Shown here piece after piece: positions 22,944 through 30,735 of a stretch of 64,000 bases of DNA (position 1 is its first letter; each line of letters starts with the position of its first letter). Origin of the DNA: Candidatus Thermoplasmatota archaeon (GTDB lineage Archaea; Thermoplasmatota; SW-10-69-26; JACQPN01; JAJPHT01); assembly GCA_035540375.1 (NCBI GenBank), contig DATLGO010000069.1, positions 1 to 64,000 of the forward strand, in the 5' to 3' direction. The notes beneath the pieces were generated by a model, which saw nothing but the letters and a program-made list of their open reading frames with translations, ran no database searches and had not been told where the DNA came from. Position numbers and translations under genes: made by a program.

Positions 22944-25640
22944 ATGGCGACGAAGTCGGACGTGGAGGCGCTCATCCATCGGCTCGTTCCGGATCCCGAG
23001 CTGCGGAAAACCGCGGTGGATCTCAGGAATCGCGGCCACGTCGAGCGGACCGTGGTGGGTCCGAAGGCGGCCCAGGGTCGCGTGCGGGGCCGTCGGGGGG
23101 ACACGGGCTACAACGTCCGGGTGTCGTTCGAGGACGGGTCGTATTCGTGCGGCTGCGCGCAGAGCCGGGTCAAGGCGTGCGAGCACGTGGCGGCGTTCCT
23201 CGTCGCGGTCATCGCCTTCGTGCCGGCGGTCGCGAGCGAGGAGGGCACGAAGGTCGCCGCGACGCGGAGCATCGCGCCCGATCCCGCGGTCGAGAAGTTC
23301 CTCACCGATCTTTTCCCGGGCATCGGCCCGAAACGCGCGCGCGAGGTGGCGCGCGTCTTCCGCAACGTGCCGGATCTTCTCGCGGCGACGGAGCGGCAGC
23401 TGCGCGATCTTCCTGAGATCGGGCCGTGGGCCGCCTCGGCGCTGCGCGAGCGGCTCGACCGGTACAGCCGCCTCTCCGACGCGAAGGCGCCCGCCCCGAA
23501 GCGCGACGACGACGAGCGGAAGGCGCCCGCGGTCGCGGTCGACATGACGTTCATCGAGCATTGGCGCGGCGCGCTCCCGGAACCGCAGGAGGAGGCGCCC
23601 GTCGCGGAGGCGTCCGCGATCCCGCGCGGCAAGGCGCGACCTCAACCGCTCGCCGGCCAGCGTCTCCTCGTGCAGGCGACGAAGGCGGGGCCGATCTTCT
23701 TTCGGCCCGAGAACGCGGCGAACCCCGTGTTCCGGCGCGTGCTCACGAAGCTCACCGAGGAGGATCCCGGCGCCGCGCGGGCGAGCCCGCGCCGCGTGTG
23801 GGTCTCGCCGCCCGACGCGTACCCGCGCTTCGTGGGCCGCCTGGAGGCCCTCGGCGCGCGGCAGGAGCCCGCGAAGCTCGTCGACCTCCCGTTCGACGGC
23901 CTCGCGCTCTACGTCGACGCGACGGGCCGCCGCGCGCGCTTCCAGGCCGTGACCGAAGGCGCGGAGGAGGCCTTCCCCGGCTTCGTCGAGATCCTCCAGC
24001 GCACGGGGTCGCACGTCTTCGACGAGGTGAGCGACCTCCACCTCATCCTCCCGAAGGACTATCCGTCGGTGCGCCAGGCGCTCACCGACCAGGGCGCGCT
24101 CCTCGTGCGCAAGCGTCTCCGTCCGGTGAAGGAGATCACCGAGTGGAAGGAGCCGAGCGAGGAGGAATGGGCGCCCGGCACGCCGAAGAAGCGCGCGACG
24201 CCCGACCTCGCGCCGTTTATCGGCGCGCCGCGCCCGCCCGGCCTCCGGCCGCACGTCCAGCTGTATCATTATCAGGAAGAGGGCGTGGCGTTCATCCGCG
24301 CGACCAACTACGTCGCGTACCTCGGCGACCAGCCGGGCCTCGGGAAGACCCTGCAGGCCATCGTCGCGGCGCTCCACCTTCCGGGCCGCATCCTCGTCGT
24401 CTGCCCCGCGGGCGCGAGGAACGTGTGGAAGCGCGAGATCAACGCGTCGACGACGGAGGACGTCTTCGTCGTGCAGCCGAGCCACGCGGCGCGCAAGGGC
24501 GGCCTCGACTTCGGCGATGCCAAGTTCGTGATCGCGAGCTACGACGGCCTCCTCACGCAACGCGACGCGATCCTCCGCCAGCCCTACGACCTCGTCATCC
24601 TCGACGAGGCGCACTACGTGAAGAACAAGGAGGCGGAGCGCACGAAGGCCGTGCACGAAGGCCTCCGCGCGATCCCCCGCCGCGTCCTCCTCTCGGGCAC
24701 GCCGGTCATGAACCGGGCCGAGGAGGTGCGCAAGCAGCTCGAATTCCTCTACCCGGACGAATGGGGCAACGAGATGTGGTTCCGCGCCCGCTTCGTCCAG
24801 CCGCTCGTGCAGGGCGTGCCGGAGGTGCGGCGCCTCGCGCTCCAGAGCCTGCGCGGCTATCTCGAAGGCATCATCCTGCGCCGCCGCAAGGCGGACGTGC
24901 TGCGCGACCTGCCGGAGCGGCACGTCCTCACGGAGCACGTGCGCCTCTCGCCGGTGTGGCGCAAGGAGTACGAGGCCGAGGCGGCGCTCCTGCGCGAGCA
25001 CATGCGCACGCACCGCGACACCGCGTTCGGCGCCGAGTACGAGACGACGCGCGGCCACGTCATGCGCCTGCGCCAGCTCGCCTCGAACGCGAAGGGCGAG
25101 CACGCGGAGCGCTACGTGCGCGACCTCCTCAAGACGCCCGGCGAGAAGGTCGTCGTCTTCGCCGTGTACCTTCAGCACCTCGAGGCGCTCGAGAAGTCGC
25201 TCGCCGAGTACGACCCCGTGAGCGTGACGGGGAGCGTGAACGACAAGGACCGCGCGACCGCCGTGAAGCGGTTCCAGGAGGACCCCGGGTGCCGCGTGTT
25301 CCTCGGTCAGCTCGTCGCGGCGGGCACGGCCCTCACCCTCACCGCGGCGCGGCACGTCGTGTTCGTGGACCTCGACTGGAACCCGGCGAACCACGAGCAG
25401 GCCGGCGACCGCGTGCACCGCATCTCGCAGACGCGCGAGGTGTTCCTGCACTACCTCATCGCGGGCCGCACCGTGGACGAGGACGTCGCGAAGCTCCTCG
25501 ACATGAAGTCGCAGGACACGGCGCTCCTCCTCGACGGCGACGAGGACGCCCTCGGCCTCCTCGCGCGCCGGCGCCAGGCCCGCCTTGTTGCGCGGCTTGC
25601 GCTCCAGACGGCGATGACGGCCGACGCCCCCACCCCGTGA
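22944..25640 (+). CDS. SNF2-family helicase with SWIM zinc finger and HhH domain
   Basis: 898 residues. A SWIM zinc finger is at the N-terminus (Cys69-x-Cys71-x7-Cys79-x-His81). A helix-hairpin-helix module follows at about 120-165 (LFPGIGPKRAREV, LPEIGPWAASAL). After a poorly conserved stretch comes the SNF2 ATPase: Walker A GDQPGLGKT near 461-469, DEAH at 554-557, LSGTPVMNR, and C-terminal motifs with AGTALTLTAARHV and DRVHRISQTREV. It resembles SMARCAL1/HepA-type translocases that remodel DNA or protein-DNA complexes; SWIM and HhH would bind DNA. ATG 22944 is preferred over TTG 22911 because a TATA-like GGATAGGA lies at 22902-22909. Confidence 0.88.
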   Translation: MATKSDVEALIHRLVPDPELRKTAVDLRNRGHVERTVVGPKAAQGRVRGRRGDTGYNVRVSFEDGSYSCGCAQSRVKACEHVAAFLVAVIAFVPAVASEEGTKVAATRSIAPDPAVEKFLTDLFPGIGPKRAREVARVFRNVPDLLAATERQLRDLPEIGPWAASALRERLDRYSRLSDAKAPAPKRDDDERKAPAVAVDMTFIEHWRGALPEPQEEAPVAEASAIPRGKARPQPLAGQRLLVQATKAGPIFFRPENAANPVFRRVLTKLTEEDPGAARASPRRVWVSPPDAYPRFVGRLEALGARQEPAKLVDLPFDGLALYVDATGRRARFQAVTEGAEEAFPGFVEILQRTGSHVFDEVSDLHLILPKDYPSVRQALTDQGALLVRKRLRPVKEITEWKEPSEEEWAPGTPKKRATPDLAPFIGAPRPPGLRPHVQLYHYQEEGVAFIRATNYVAYLGDQPGLGKTLQAIVAALHLPGRILVVCPAGARNVWKREINASTTEDVFVVQPSHAARKGGLDFGDAKFVIASYDGLLTQRDAILRQPYDLVILDEAHYVKNKEAERTKAVHEGLRAIPRRVLLSGTPVMNRAEEVRKQLEFLYPDEWGNEMWFRARFVQPLVQGVPEVRRLALQSLRGYLEGIILRRRKADVLRDLPERHVLTEHVRLSPVWRKEYEAEAALLREHMRTHRDTAFGAEYETTRGHVMRLRQLASNAKGEHAERYVRDLLKTPGEKVVVFAVYLQHLEALEKSLAEYDPVSVTGSVNDKDRATAVKRFQEDPGCRVFLGQLVAAGTALTLTAARHVVFVDLDWNPANHEQAGDRVHRISQTREVFLHYLIAGRTVDEDVAKLLDMKSQDTALLLDGDEDALGLLARRRQARLVARLALQTAMTADAPTP

Positions 25641-25655
25641 TCCGGCCCCGCGTTA

Positions 25656-25663
25656 CCTATATG
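25656..25663 (+). promoter_or_regulatory. TATA box of the zinc-ribbon/EF-1beta operon
   Basis: CCTATATG is centred 43 nt before the ATG at 25703. That predicts a short leader of about 17 nt with a GAGG ribosome-binding site. Confidence 0.55.
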
Positions 25664-25702
25664 AAGGGGAAGGCGGTTCAGCGACTCCCCTGAGGTTCGT
25701 CC

Positions 25703-25873
25703 ATGCCTCGACTCACCGAAACCTGCACCTCCTGCGGCACCCGGCTCATCGGGAAGGCCACGACGTCGTTCCCCTGCCCGGGCTGCGGCGACGGCGCCGT
25801 CGGCCGCTGCGCGCAGTGCCGCGACCAGGGCGTCGCGTACGTCCACGAAGCCTGCGGCTACGCGGGGCCTTGA
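25703..25873 (+). CDS. Small zinc-ribbon protein (HVO_2753-like)
   Basis: A 56-residue protein with four metal-knuckle half-sites: CTSCG (Cys8, Cys11), CPGCG (Cys25, Cys28), CAQC (Cys36, Cys39), and a final H48xxC51G in place of the usual CPxCG. It ends CGYAGP, close to the CGF-GP ending of the archaeal family. Members lie directly upstream of EF-1beta in many archaea, as here (1-nt gap). In Haloferax a relative is needed for swarming and biofilm formation; its molecular role is unclear. Confidence 0.88.
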   Translation: MPRLTETCTSCGTRLIGKATTSFPCPGCGDGAVGRCAQCRDQGVAYVHEACGYAGP

Positions 25874-25874
25874 C

Positions 25875-26144
25875 ATGGGCAAGCTCGTCGCGGTCTTCCG
25901 CGTCATGCCCGAGGACGCCGACGTCGACCTCGAGACGATCAAGGCCGGCGTGAAGGCGAGCGTCCCGAAGGACGCGGAGCTCCAGGGCTGGCAGGTCGTC
26001 CCCGTCGCCTTCGGCCTCAAGGCGCTCGAAGTGACGGTCGTGATGGAGGACGAGTCCGGCGCGGGCCCCGACGGCGTCGAGCTGGCCTTCAGCGAGATCG
26101 CGGGCGTCGGCTCGGTCCAGATGACCGACGTCGGCCGCATCTGA
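25875..26144 (+). CDS. Archaeal translation elongation factor 1-beta
   Basis: 89 residues: the compact ferredoxin-like guanine-nucleotide exchange domain that recharges EF-1alpha with GTP. VAVFRVMPEDADVD, PVAFGLKALEVTVVM and GVGSVQMTDVGR are family landmarks. It is cotranscribed with the zinc-ribbon gene one base upstream. A perfect hairpin follows the stop. Confidence 0.94.
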   Translation: MGKLVAVFRVMPEDADVDLETIKAGVKASVPKDAELQGWQVVPVAFGLKALEVTVVMEDESGAGPDGVELAFSEIAGVGSVQMTDVGRI

Positions 26145-26161
26145 AACACACCCTTCGTTTT

Positions 26162-26179
26162 CGGGCGAACCTTCGCCCG
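26162..26179 (+). terminator. Hairpin after EF-1beta
   Basis: A perfect 8-bp stem (CGGGCGAA/TTCGCCCG) with a 2-nt loop lies 18 nt after the stop and is preceded by CGTTTT. No T-tract follows, so termination is plausible but not certain. Confidence 0.4.
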
Positions 26180-26209
26180 CCATTCTCGAACGCGACAGCG
26201 CAGCCTCCG

Positions 26210-26482
26210 CCGGTCCCGGACCCGGTCCCGGACCCGGACCCGGACCCGGACCCGACGCCCGGACCCGGCCCCGAATCCCGGCGCCCGGTCCCGGCTCCCG
26301 GTCCCGAATCCCGGCGCCCGGTCCCGGCTCCCGGTCCCGAATCCCGGCGCCCGGTCCCGGCTCCCGGCTCCCGGTCCCGAATCCCGGCGCCCGGCTCCCG
26401 GCTCCCGGTCCCGAATCCCGGTGCCCGGTCCCGGCTCCCGGCTCCCGGCTCCCGGCGCCCGGTCCCGGTTTCCTGGCGCCCG
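26210..26482 (+). repeat. Array B of CCCGG-N(1-2) modules
   Basis: About 270 bp of the same modules as array A, in the same orientation. It opens with CCCGGT/CCCGGA 6-mers. Then a 33-bp unit (CCCGAAT, CCCGGCG, CCCGGT, CCCGGCT, CCCGGT) is repeated about three times before degenerating. The minus strand is again G-quadruplex-prone. It separates EF-1beta from sufS. Confidence 0.85.
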
Positions 26483-26550
26483 TGCCGCCGTTCGAGGATC
26501 CTCGGCGTTGCCGCGACCCCAAATCATCTGAAGGGGCGGGCCTTACGATT

Positions 26551-26558
26551 CTTATACC
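26551..26558 (+). promoter_or_regulatory. TATA box of sufS-sufU
   Basis: CTTATACC is centred 37 nt before the sufS GTG. Transcription would begin about 10 nt ahead of the start codon. Confidence 0.55.
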
Positions 26559-26590
26559 GTGAGCGAGTACGGAGGAACCGGGGTGTCGTC

Positions 26591-27817
26591 GTGAGCTTCG
26601 ACGTCGAGCGCGTGCGGAAGGATTTCCCGATCCTGGACCGCATGGTGAAGGGCCGCCGTTTGGTGTATCTGGACAGCGCGGCGACGACGCAGAAGCCGAC
26701 GCCGGTGCTCGAGGCGATGGCGCGCTACTATGCGCGCTCGAACGCGAACGTGCACCGGTCCATCCACACGCTCGGGGAGGAGGCCACGGAGGCGTACGTG
26801 GGCGCGCACGAGACGGTGGCGCGCTTCATCGGGGCGCGCGGTCTCGAGGAGATCGTGTTCACGAAGAACTGCACGGAGGCCATCAACACCGTGGCGTACG
26901 CATGGGGCCTCACGAACCTCGAGCGCGGCGACGAGGTCGTCGTGACGCGGATGGAGCACCACGCGAACTTCGTTCCGTGGCAGCAGATCGCGCGCGCGAA
27001 GGGCGCGACGCTGCGCATCGCGCCGCTCGACGCCGAGGGACGCGTGGACCTCGAGGCCTATGGCGCCCTCCTCGGGCGCCGCACGAAGATCGTGGCGTTC
27101 ACGGGCATGTCGAACGTGCTCGGCACGATCACGCCCGCGCGCGAGATGATTCGGATGGCGCACGACGCGGGCGCGGTCGCGCTTGTGGACGGCGCGCAGA
27201 GCGTGCCGCACACGAAGACGGACGTGCGCGCGCTCGACGCGGACTTCCTCGCGTTCTCCGGCCACAAGATGCTCGGCCCGACGGGCATCGGCGTTCTCTA
27301 CGGCAAGATGGACCTCCTCGAGCGCATGCCGCCCTTCCAGTTCGGCGGCGAGATGATCCGCCGCGTCGAGGACGAGAATTCGTCGTGGAACGATCTCCCG
27401 TGGAAGTTCGAGGCCGGGACGCCCATGATCGCGGAGGCGATCGGCCTCGCCGCGGCCGTCGACTACCTGAACGGGCTCGGCATGGACAACGTGCGCGAGC
27501 ACGAGGAGAGGCTCGTCGCGAAGGCCTATGCCGCGCTTGCGGCGGTCCCGGGCGTCACGCTCTACGGCCCGAAGCCGGGCCCCGAGCGCGGCGGCGTCGT
27601 CGCGTTCAACGTCGAGGGCGCGCACGCGCACGATCTCGCGTCGCTCTTCGACGACGCGGGCATCGCGGTGCGCGCGGGCCACCACTGCGCGCAGCCGCTC
27701 ATGCGGGAGCTGGACGTCCCGAGCGCGGCGCGCGCGTCCTTCTACGTCTACAACACCGAGGCGGAGGTCGAGGCGCTCGCGTCCGCGGTCGCCCGCGCCC
27801 GGGAGGTGCTTGCGTGA
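26591..27817 (+). CDS. sufS: Cysteine desulfurase SufS
   Basis: A 408-residue class V PLP enzyme that takes sulfur from cysteine for Fe-S clusters. The PLP-binding Lys226 is in SGHKMLGPTG. The catalytic Cys366 is in RAGHHCAQP, the SufS (group II) form with a short active-site loop. EHHANFVPW is the His-containing cofactor motif. It overlaps sufU by GTGA, and the SufS-SufU pair is the standard donor and sulfur acceptor. Confidence 0.95.
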   Translation: MSFDVERVRKDFPILDRMVKGRRLVYLDSAATTQKPTPVLEAMARYYARSNANVHRSIHTLGEEATEAYVGAHETVARFIGARGLEEIVFTKNCTEAINTVAYAWGLTNLERGDEVVVTRMEHHANFVPWQQIARAKGATLRIAPLDAEGRVDLEAYGALLGRRTKIVAFTGMSNVLGTITPAREMIRMAHDAGAVALVDGAQSVPHTKTDVRALDADFLAFSGHKMLGPTGIGVLYGKMDLLERMPPFQFGGEMIRRVEDENSSWNDLPWKFEAGTPMIAEAIGLAAAVDYLNGLGMDNVREHEERLVAKAYAALAAVPGVTLYGPKPGPERGGVVAFNVEGAHAHDLASLFDDAGIAVRAGHHCAQPLMRELDVPSAARASFYVYNTEAEVEALASAVARAREVLA

Positions 27818-28224
27818 CCGAATTCGGCGGCGACGCGGAGGCGATGTACCGCGAGCACATCCTCGACCACTACAAGCACCCGCGCAACTTCGGCGTGCTC
27901 GAGGGCGCGGACATCGACCACCGCGAGGACAACCCGCTCTGCGGCGACGACATCCGCATGATGCTCAAGCTCGACGGGGACGGGCGCGTCGCGGACGTCC
28001 GTTTCCACGGCCGGGGCTGCGCCATCTCGCAGGCCTCGGCCTCGATGCTCACGGAGCGCGCGAAGGGGCTCACGCTCGAAGCGATCAAGGGGCTCCAGCG
28101 CGACGACCTCCTCCAGATGCTCGGCATCACGGTATCGCCCGTGCGCCTCAAGTGCGCCATCCTGAGCCTCGTCGTCCTGCGCGACGGCGTCGAGCTCTAC
28201 GAGAAATCGCACGCCCCCGGTTGA
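27814..28224 (+). CDS. sufU: SufU-type Fe-S assembly protein
   Basis: 136 residues. The three conserved cysteines are Cys43 (NPLCGDD), Cys69 ([10 protein letters not shown]) and Cys114 (LKCAILS), with Asp45. The insertion between the second and third Cys is the SufU rather than IscU type. SufU binds zinc and accepts persulfide from SufS in bacteria; an Fe-S scaffold role is possible in archaea. Start GTG is coupled to sufS. No sufBC genes are in the window. Confidence 0.92.
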   Translation: MTEFGGDAEAMYREHILDHYKHPRNFGVLEGADIDHREDNPLCGDDIRMMLKLDGDGRVADVRFHGRGCAISQASASMLTERAKGLTLEAIKGLQRDDLLQMLGITVSPVRLKCAILSLVVLRDGVELYEKSHAPG

Positions 28225-28250
28225 GTTCCACCGGAAACGGGCGGGCATGG

Positions 28251-28257
28251 CTTTTAG
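28251..28257 (+). promoter_or_regulatory. TATA box of the dCMP deaminase gene
   Basis: CTTTTAG is centred 26 nt before the ATG at 28280. It overlaps an upstream in-frame ATG at 28247, which is therefore unlikely to be the start. Confidence 0.6.
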
Positions 28258-28279
28258 CCGGCCCGGGGCATCCGCGCCC

Positions 28280-28882
28280 ATGCAGCCCGGGCGGATCGAC
28301 CCGAAAGCCCTCATCGCGGCCCGGCCCGCCTGGGACACGTATTTCATGGAGATGGCCCGCCTCGCGGCCCGCCGCGCGACGTGCCACCGCCGGCAGGTGG
28401 GGGCCGTCCTCGTCCGGGACAACCGCGTCCTCGCGACGGGCTACAACGGCAACCCCGCGGGCTTCGAGCACTGCGCGGAGATCGGATGCATCCGGGAGAT
28501 GCTCCAGGTCCCCTCCGGCCAGCACCACGAGCTGTGCACGGGCCTGCACGCCGAGCAGAACGCCATCATCCAGGCCGCCGTGACGGGCGTGTCCATCGCC
28601 GAGTCGACGCTCTACACCACCACGTTCCCGTGCGTGACGTGCGCGAAGATGATCCTCAATGCGCGGATCGTCGAGGTCGTCTTCGAGGAAGGCTACCCAG
28701 ACGAGCTCGGGCGATGGATGCTCGCGCAGGCGCCCGCGCTCAAGCTCCGGCGCTTCGGCGAGAAGGGCGAGACGACGATCGCGGGCCGCGGCGAGCCGCT
28801 CGAGAGCGTCATCGCGTCGATGCCCATCGTCCCGGACCCTCGGGGGAAGGCCTCGCGGGGCGCGGCGTCCTCGACGCCGTGA
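28280..28882 (+). CDS. Deoxycytidylate (dCMP) deaminase-family zinc enzyme
   Basis: A 200-residue cytidine-deaminase-fold enzyme. HAEQNAI provides one zinc ligand and the catalytic Glu; PCVTCAK provides the two Cys ligands. The [20 protein letters not shown] and CTGLHAEQ layout matches ComEB/dCMP deaminase, which supplies dUMP for thymidylate synthesis. The C-terminal extension of about 50 residues is Gly/Arg-rich. Start is chosen by the TATA box. Ends on the shared TGATCA with the convergent UPF0200 gene. Confidence 0.9.
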   Translation: MQPGRIDPKALIAARPAWDTYFMEMARLAARRATCHRRQVGAVLVRDNRVLATGYNGNPAGFEHCAEIGCIREMLQVPSGQHHELCTGLHAEQNAIIQAAVTGVSIAESTLYTTTFPCVTCAKMILNARIVEVVFEEGYPDELGRWMLAQAPALKLRRFGEKGETTIAGRGEPLESVIASMPIVPDPRGKASRGAASSTP

Positions 28883-29452
28883 TCAGCGCGAATAGCGGAG
28901 CACCGCGGCGACTTCCCGGCGGATGCCCTCGACCGAGCCGTGGTTCACGAGCATCACGTCCGCGAGCGCGAGGACCGCCCCGAGGCCCCAGCCGAGCTCG
29001 CGCGTGTCGCGCGCCTCGAACTCGGCCTCGTTGCGGACGTCGTCCTCGCGGTGGCGCGCGAGCAGCCGCGCGAGGCGCAGCCTCGGCGCCGCGTGGATCC
29101 CGACGAGGATGAAGTCTTCGCCCAGCCGCGCGCGGAAGACGCCCACCTCGTCCATGCTGCGCACGCCATCGATCACGACGACGGGCGCGCCGGAGGCGAT
29201 CGCGCGGTCGGCCGTGCGGTCGGCCCAGACGCCCCTGCCGTGGCGCTCGCGCATCTCGGAGGCGACCTTCCCGACGACGTCGGGCGCGAGCGCGAGGCCC
29301 CGCGCGCGGACCTCGGCCCACACGGCGTCGCCCATGCGGAAGACGGGGAAGCCCATCTCCGTCGCCACTTCCACGGCGATGGTCTTGCCCGCGCCCGGCA
29401 TGCCGGCGAACGCGATGGCGCGCACGCCGCGGGGCGGGGCCTGTTCCGTCAT
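28883..29452 (-). CDS. UPF0200-family nucleotide kinase-like protein
   Basis: A 189-residue P-loop protein with Walker A GMPGAGKT and later VVIDGVRSMDEV and LLARHREDD motifs typical of the archaeal UPF0200 family, which is related to dephospho-CoA and nucleoside monophosphate kinases. Substrate unknown. The ATG follows a 370-nt spacer. Convergent with the deaminase gene with no gap. Confidence 0.82.
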   Translation of the reverse strand: MTEQAPPRGVRAIAFAGMPGAGKTIAVEVATEMGFPVFRMGDAVWAEVRARGLALAPDVVGKVASEMRERHGRGVWADRTADRAIASGAPVVVIDGVRSMDEVGVFRARLGEDFILVGIHAAPRLRLARLLARHREDDVRNEAEFEARDTRELGWGLGAVLALADVMLVNHGSVEGIRREVAAVLRYSR

Positions 29453-29823
29453 GGGCGCGGGTACGCGGGAGGGGGAGAAAACCGTTGCGCTCGCGCCCGC
29501 GCGCCGCGGGAGCGGAGCCCAGATCGCGTCCGCGCGCGCCGACGGCGGAGGCGACGCGCGAAGCTCGTTTTGATCGCGGTCGCCAAGATTCAACCACGAT
29601 CGTCAAAATCGGGGCCGTCCATTGTCGATCAGCCCGGCGGCCGCGGTTGACTCGGTCAAAACCGGTGATCGAGAACCCCGCACGGTAGAGGCGATACTGA
29701 TTAGTCGAATGGGGGCAGTCGTCGCCCAGAGACCGGACCCAGCCGATCCCGCTCCGAATATTCCATCTTGGAAGGGGGCGAGCGGGCGAAACCAGGTCGG
29801 GAACTCACTAGGGGGTGCCATGA
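29453..29823. other. Intergenic region of lower G+C content
   Basis: About 370 nt without a convincing gene. The stretch 29560-29820 is visibly richer in A/T than its surroundings. It contains AATATTC (about 29756-29762), which could act as the promoter for the 29824 gene about 65 nt downstream. No tRNA, repeat or terminator was recognised. Confidence 0.4.
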
Positions 29824-30420
29824 ATGGATCAACTGTCAGTGCTCACACTGGACTCGCGCCGGCGGGTCTACGAATATGTCCGGCAAAATCCGGGATCTCA
29901 TCTGCGCATGATCGCGCGGAGCCTCAAGCTGCCTCTCGGGACCGCGCTCTACCATCTCGACTTCCTCGCGTCGAGCGACGTGCTCGTCGTGCGGCGGGAC
30001 GGTCGCTACAAGCGCTTCTTCGTGCGACACATGCTCGGCCGGCGCGAGAAGGACTACGTGTCCGCTTTCCGCCACGGGGTGCCGCGGAAGGTCGTGACGC
30101 TGCTTCTCTCGGACGGCGGCCGCCGCACGCAGCGCGAGCTCGCGCGCGAGGTGGGGGTCTCGCGCTCGACGCTCTCGTTCCACGTGGGCAACCTGGTGGG
30201 CGCCGGCATCCTCACCTGCGAGGAGGCCTGGCCAGAGAACCACTACGGGATCGCGGAGCCCGAGATCGCGACCAAGATCCTCGTCATGTTCAACGAAAGC
30301 CTGGGCGACGACGCCGACGACCGCTGGAGCCGGATCGTCGAGACGCTGCGGCAGGGGGCCGCGACCGTCGACGACCGCGCGCCGCGTTTCGCGGAAGCGG
30401 ACGATGCGGCCTGGAGCTGA
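29824..30420 (+). CDS. Transcription regulator with two winged helices
   Basis: 198 residues. The first ArsR-like winged helix (about 1-70) has NPGSHLRMIARSLKLPLGTALYHLD. The second (about 75-145) has RTQRELAREVGVSRSTLSFHV. Tandem winged helices of this kind are common in Thermoplasmatota and haloarchaeal regulators that respond to unknown signals. The ATG follows AGGGGGTG, a likely ribosome-binding site. It is followed after 9 nt by a small Cys-rich gene, probably in the same operon. Confidence 0.8.
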   Translation: MDQLSVLTLDSRRRVYEYVRQNPGSHLRMIARSLKLPLGTALYHLDFLASSDVLVVRRDGRYKRFFVRHMLGRREKDYVSAFRHGVPRKVVTLLLSDGGRRTQRELAREVGVSRSTLSFHVGNLVGAGILTCEEAWPENHYGIAEPEIATKILVMFNESLGDDADDRWSRIVETLRQGAATVDDRAPRFAEADDAAWS

Positions 30421-30429
30421 AGCAAGGGG

Positions 30430-30735
30430 GTGTTCGATACGACGACGACCGGAACGGAAGGAACGATCCCGACGATGCCTCTCAGGGGGCATCTCGGTAA
30501 CTGGGAGAACGGCGCCAACGTGGTGTTCTTCGGGAACAGTCTTCCCGTCGAGTGCCAGCGTTGCGGCGCGTTCTGCGGCACGAGCACGGGACACAAGTAC
30601 TGCGGGCACGTGACGTGCCCCATCGCGCTGCGCGAATTCAAGCGTCGGCGCCGCAAGAGGACCTCGACGCTCGAGCAGGTGTACATCCCCCGCAAGCGCC
30701 AGGAGATCGCGGCGGGAAGCGACGAGGCGCCCTGA
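30430..30735 (+). CDS. Small Cys-rich zinc-binding protein
   Basis: 101 residues from GTG 30430, or 86 from ATG 30475. A metal site is likely: CQRCGAFC, then HKYC and HVTC within 25 residues. A strongly basic stretch (KRRRRKR) follows, which could touch nucleic acid. Family not recognised. GTG 30430 lies just after the upstream stop, but ATG 30475 has a GGAAGGA about 10 nt before it; I cannot decide. Ends on a shared TGATCA. Confidence 0.6.
   Translation: MFDTTTTGTEGTIPTMPLRGHLGNWENGANVVFFGNSLPVECQRCGAFCGTSTGHKYCGHVTCPIALREFKRRRRKRTSTLEQVYIPRKRQEIAAGSDEAP

Noticed and set aside
26210-26482. Repeat arrays as coding sequence for Gly-Thr or Arg-Pro-Gly repeat proteins
   Set aside because: Frames stay open only because CCCGGN cannot form stops. 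Mixed 6- and 7-bp modules shift the frame, and no start with signal or domain flanks them.
29603-29821. Short minus-strand frame in the A/T-richer intergenic region
   Set aside because: No ribosome-binding site, promoter or motif; it overlaps the likely promoter of the 29824 gene.
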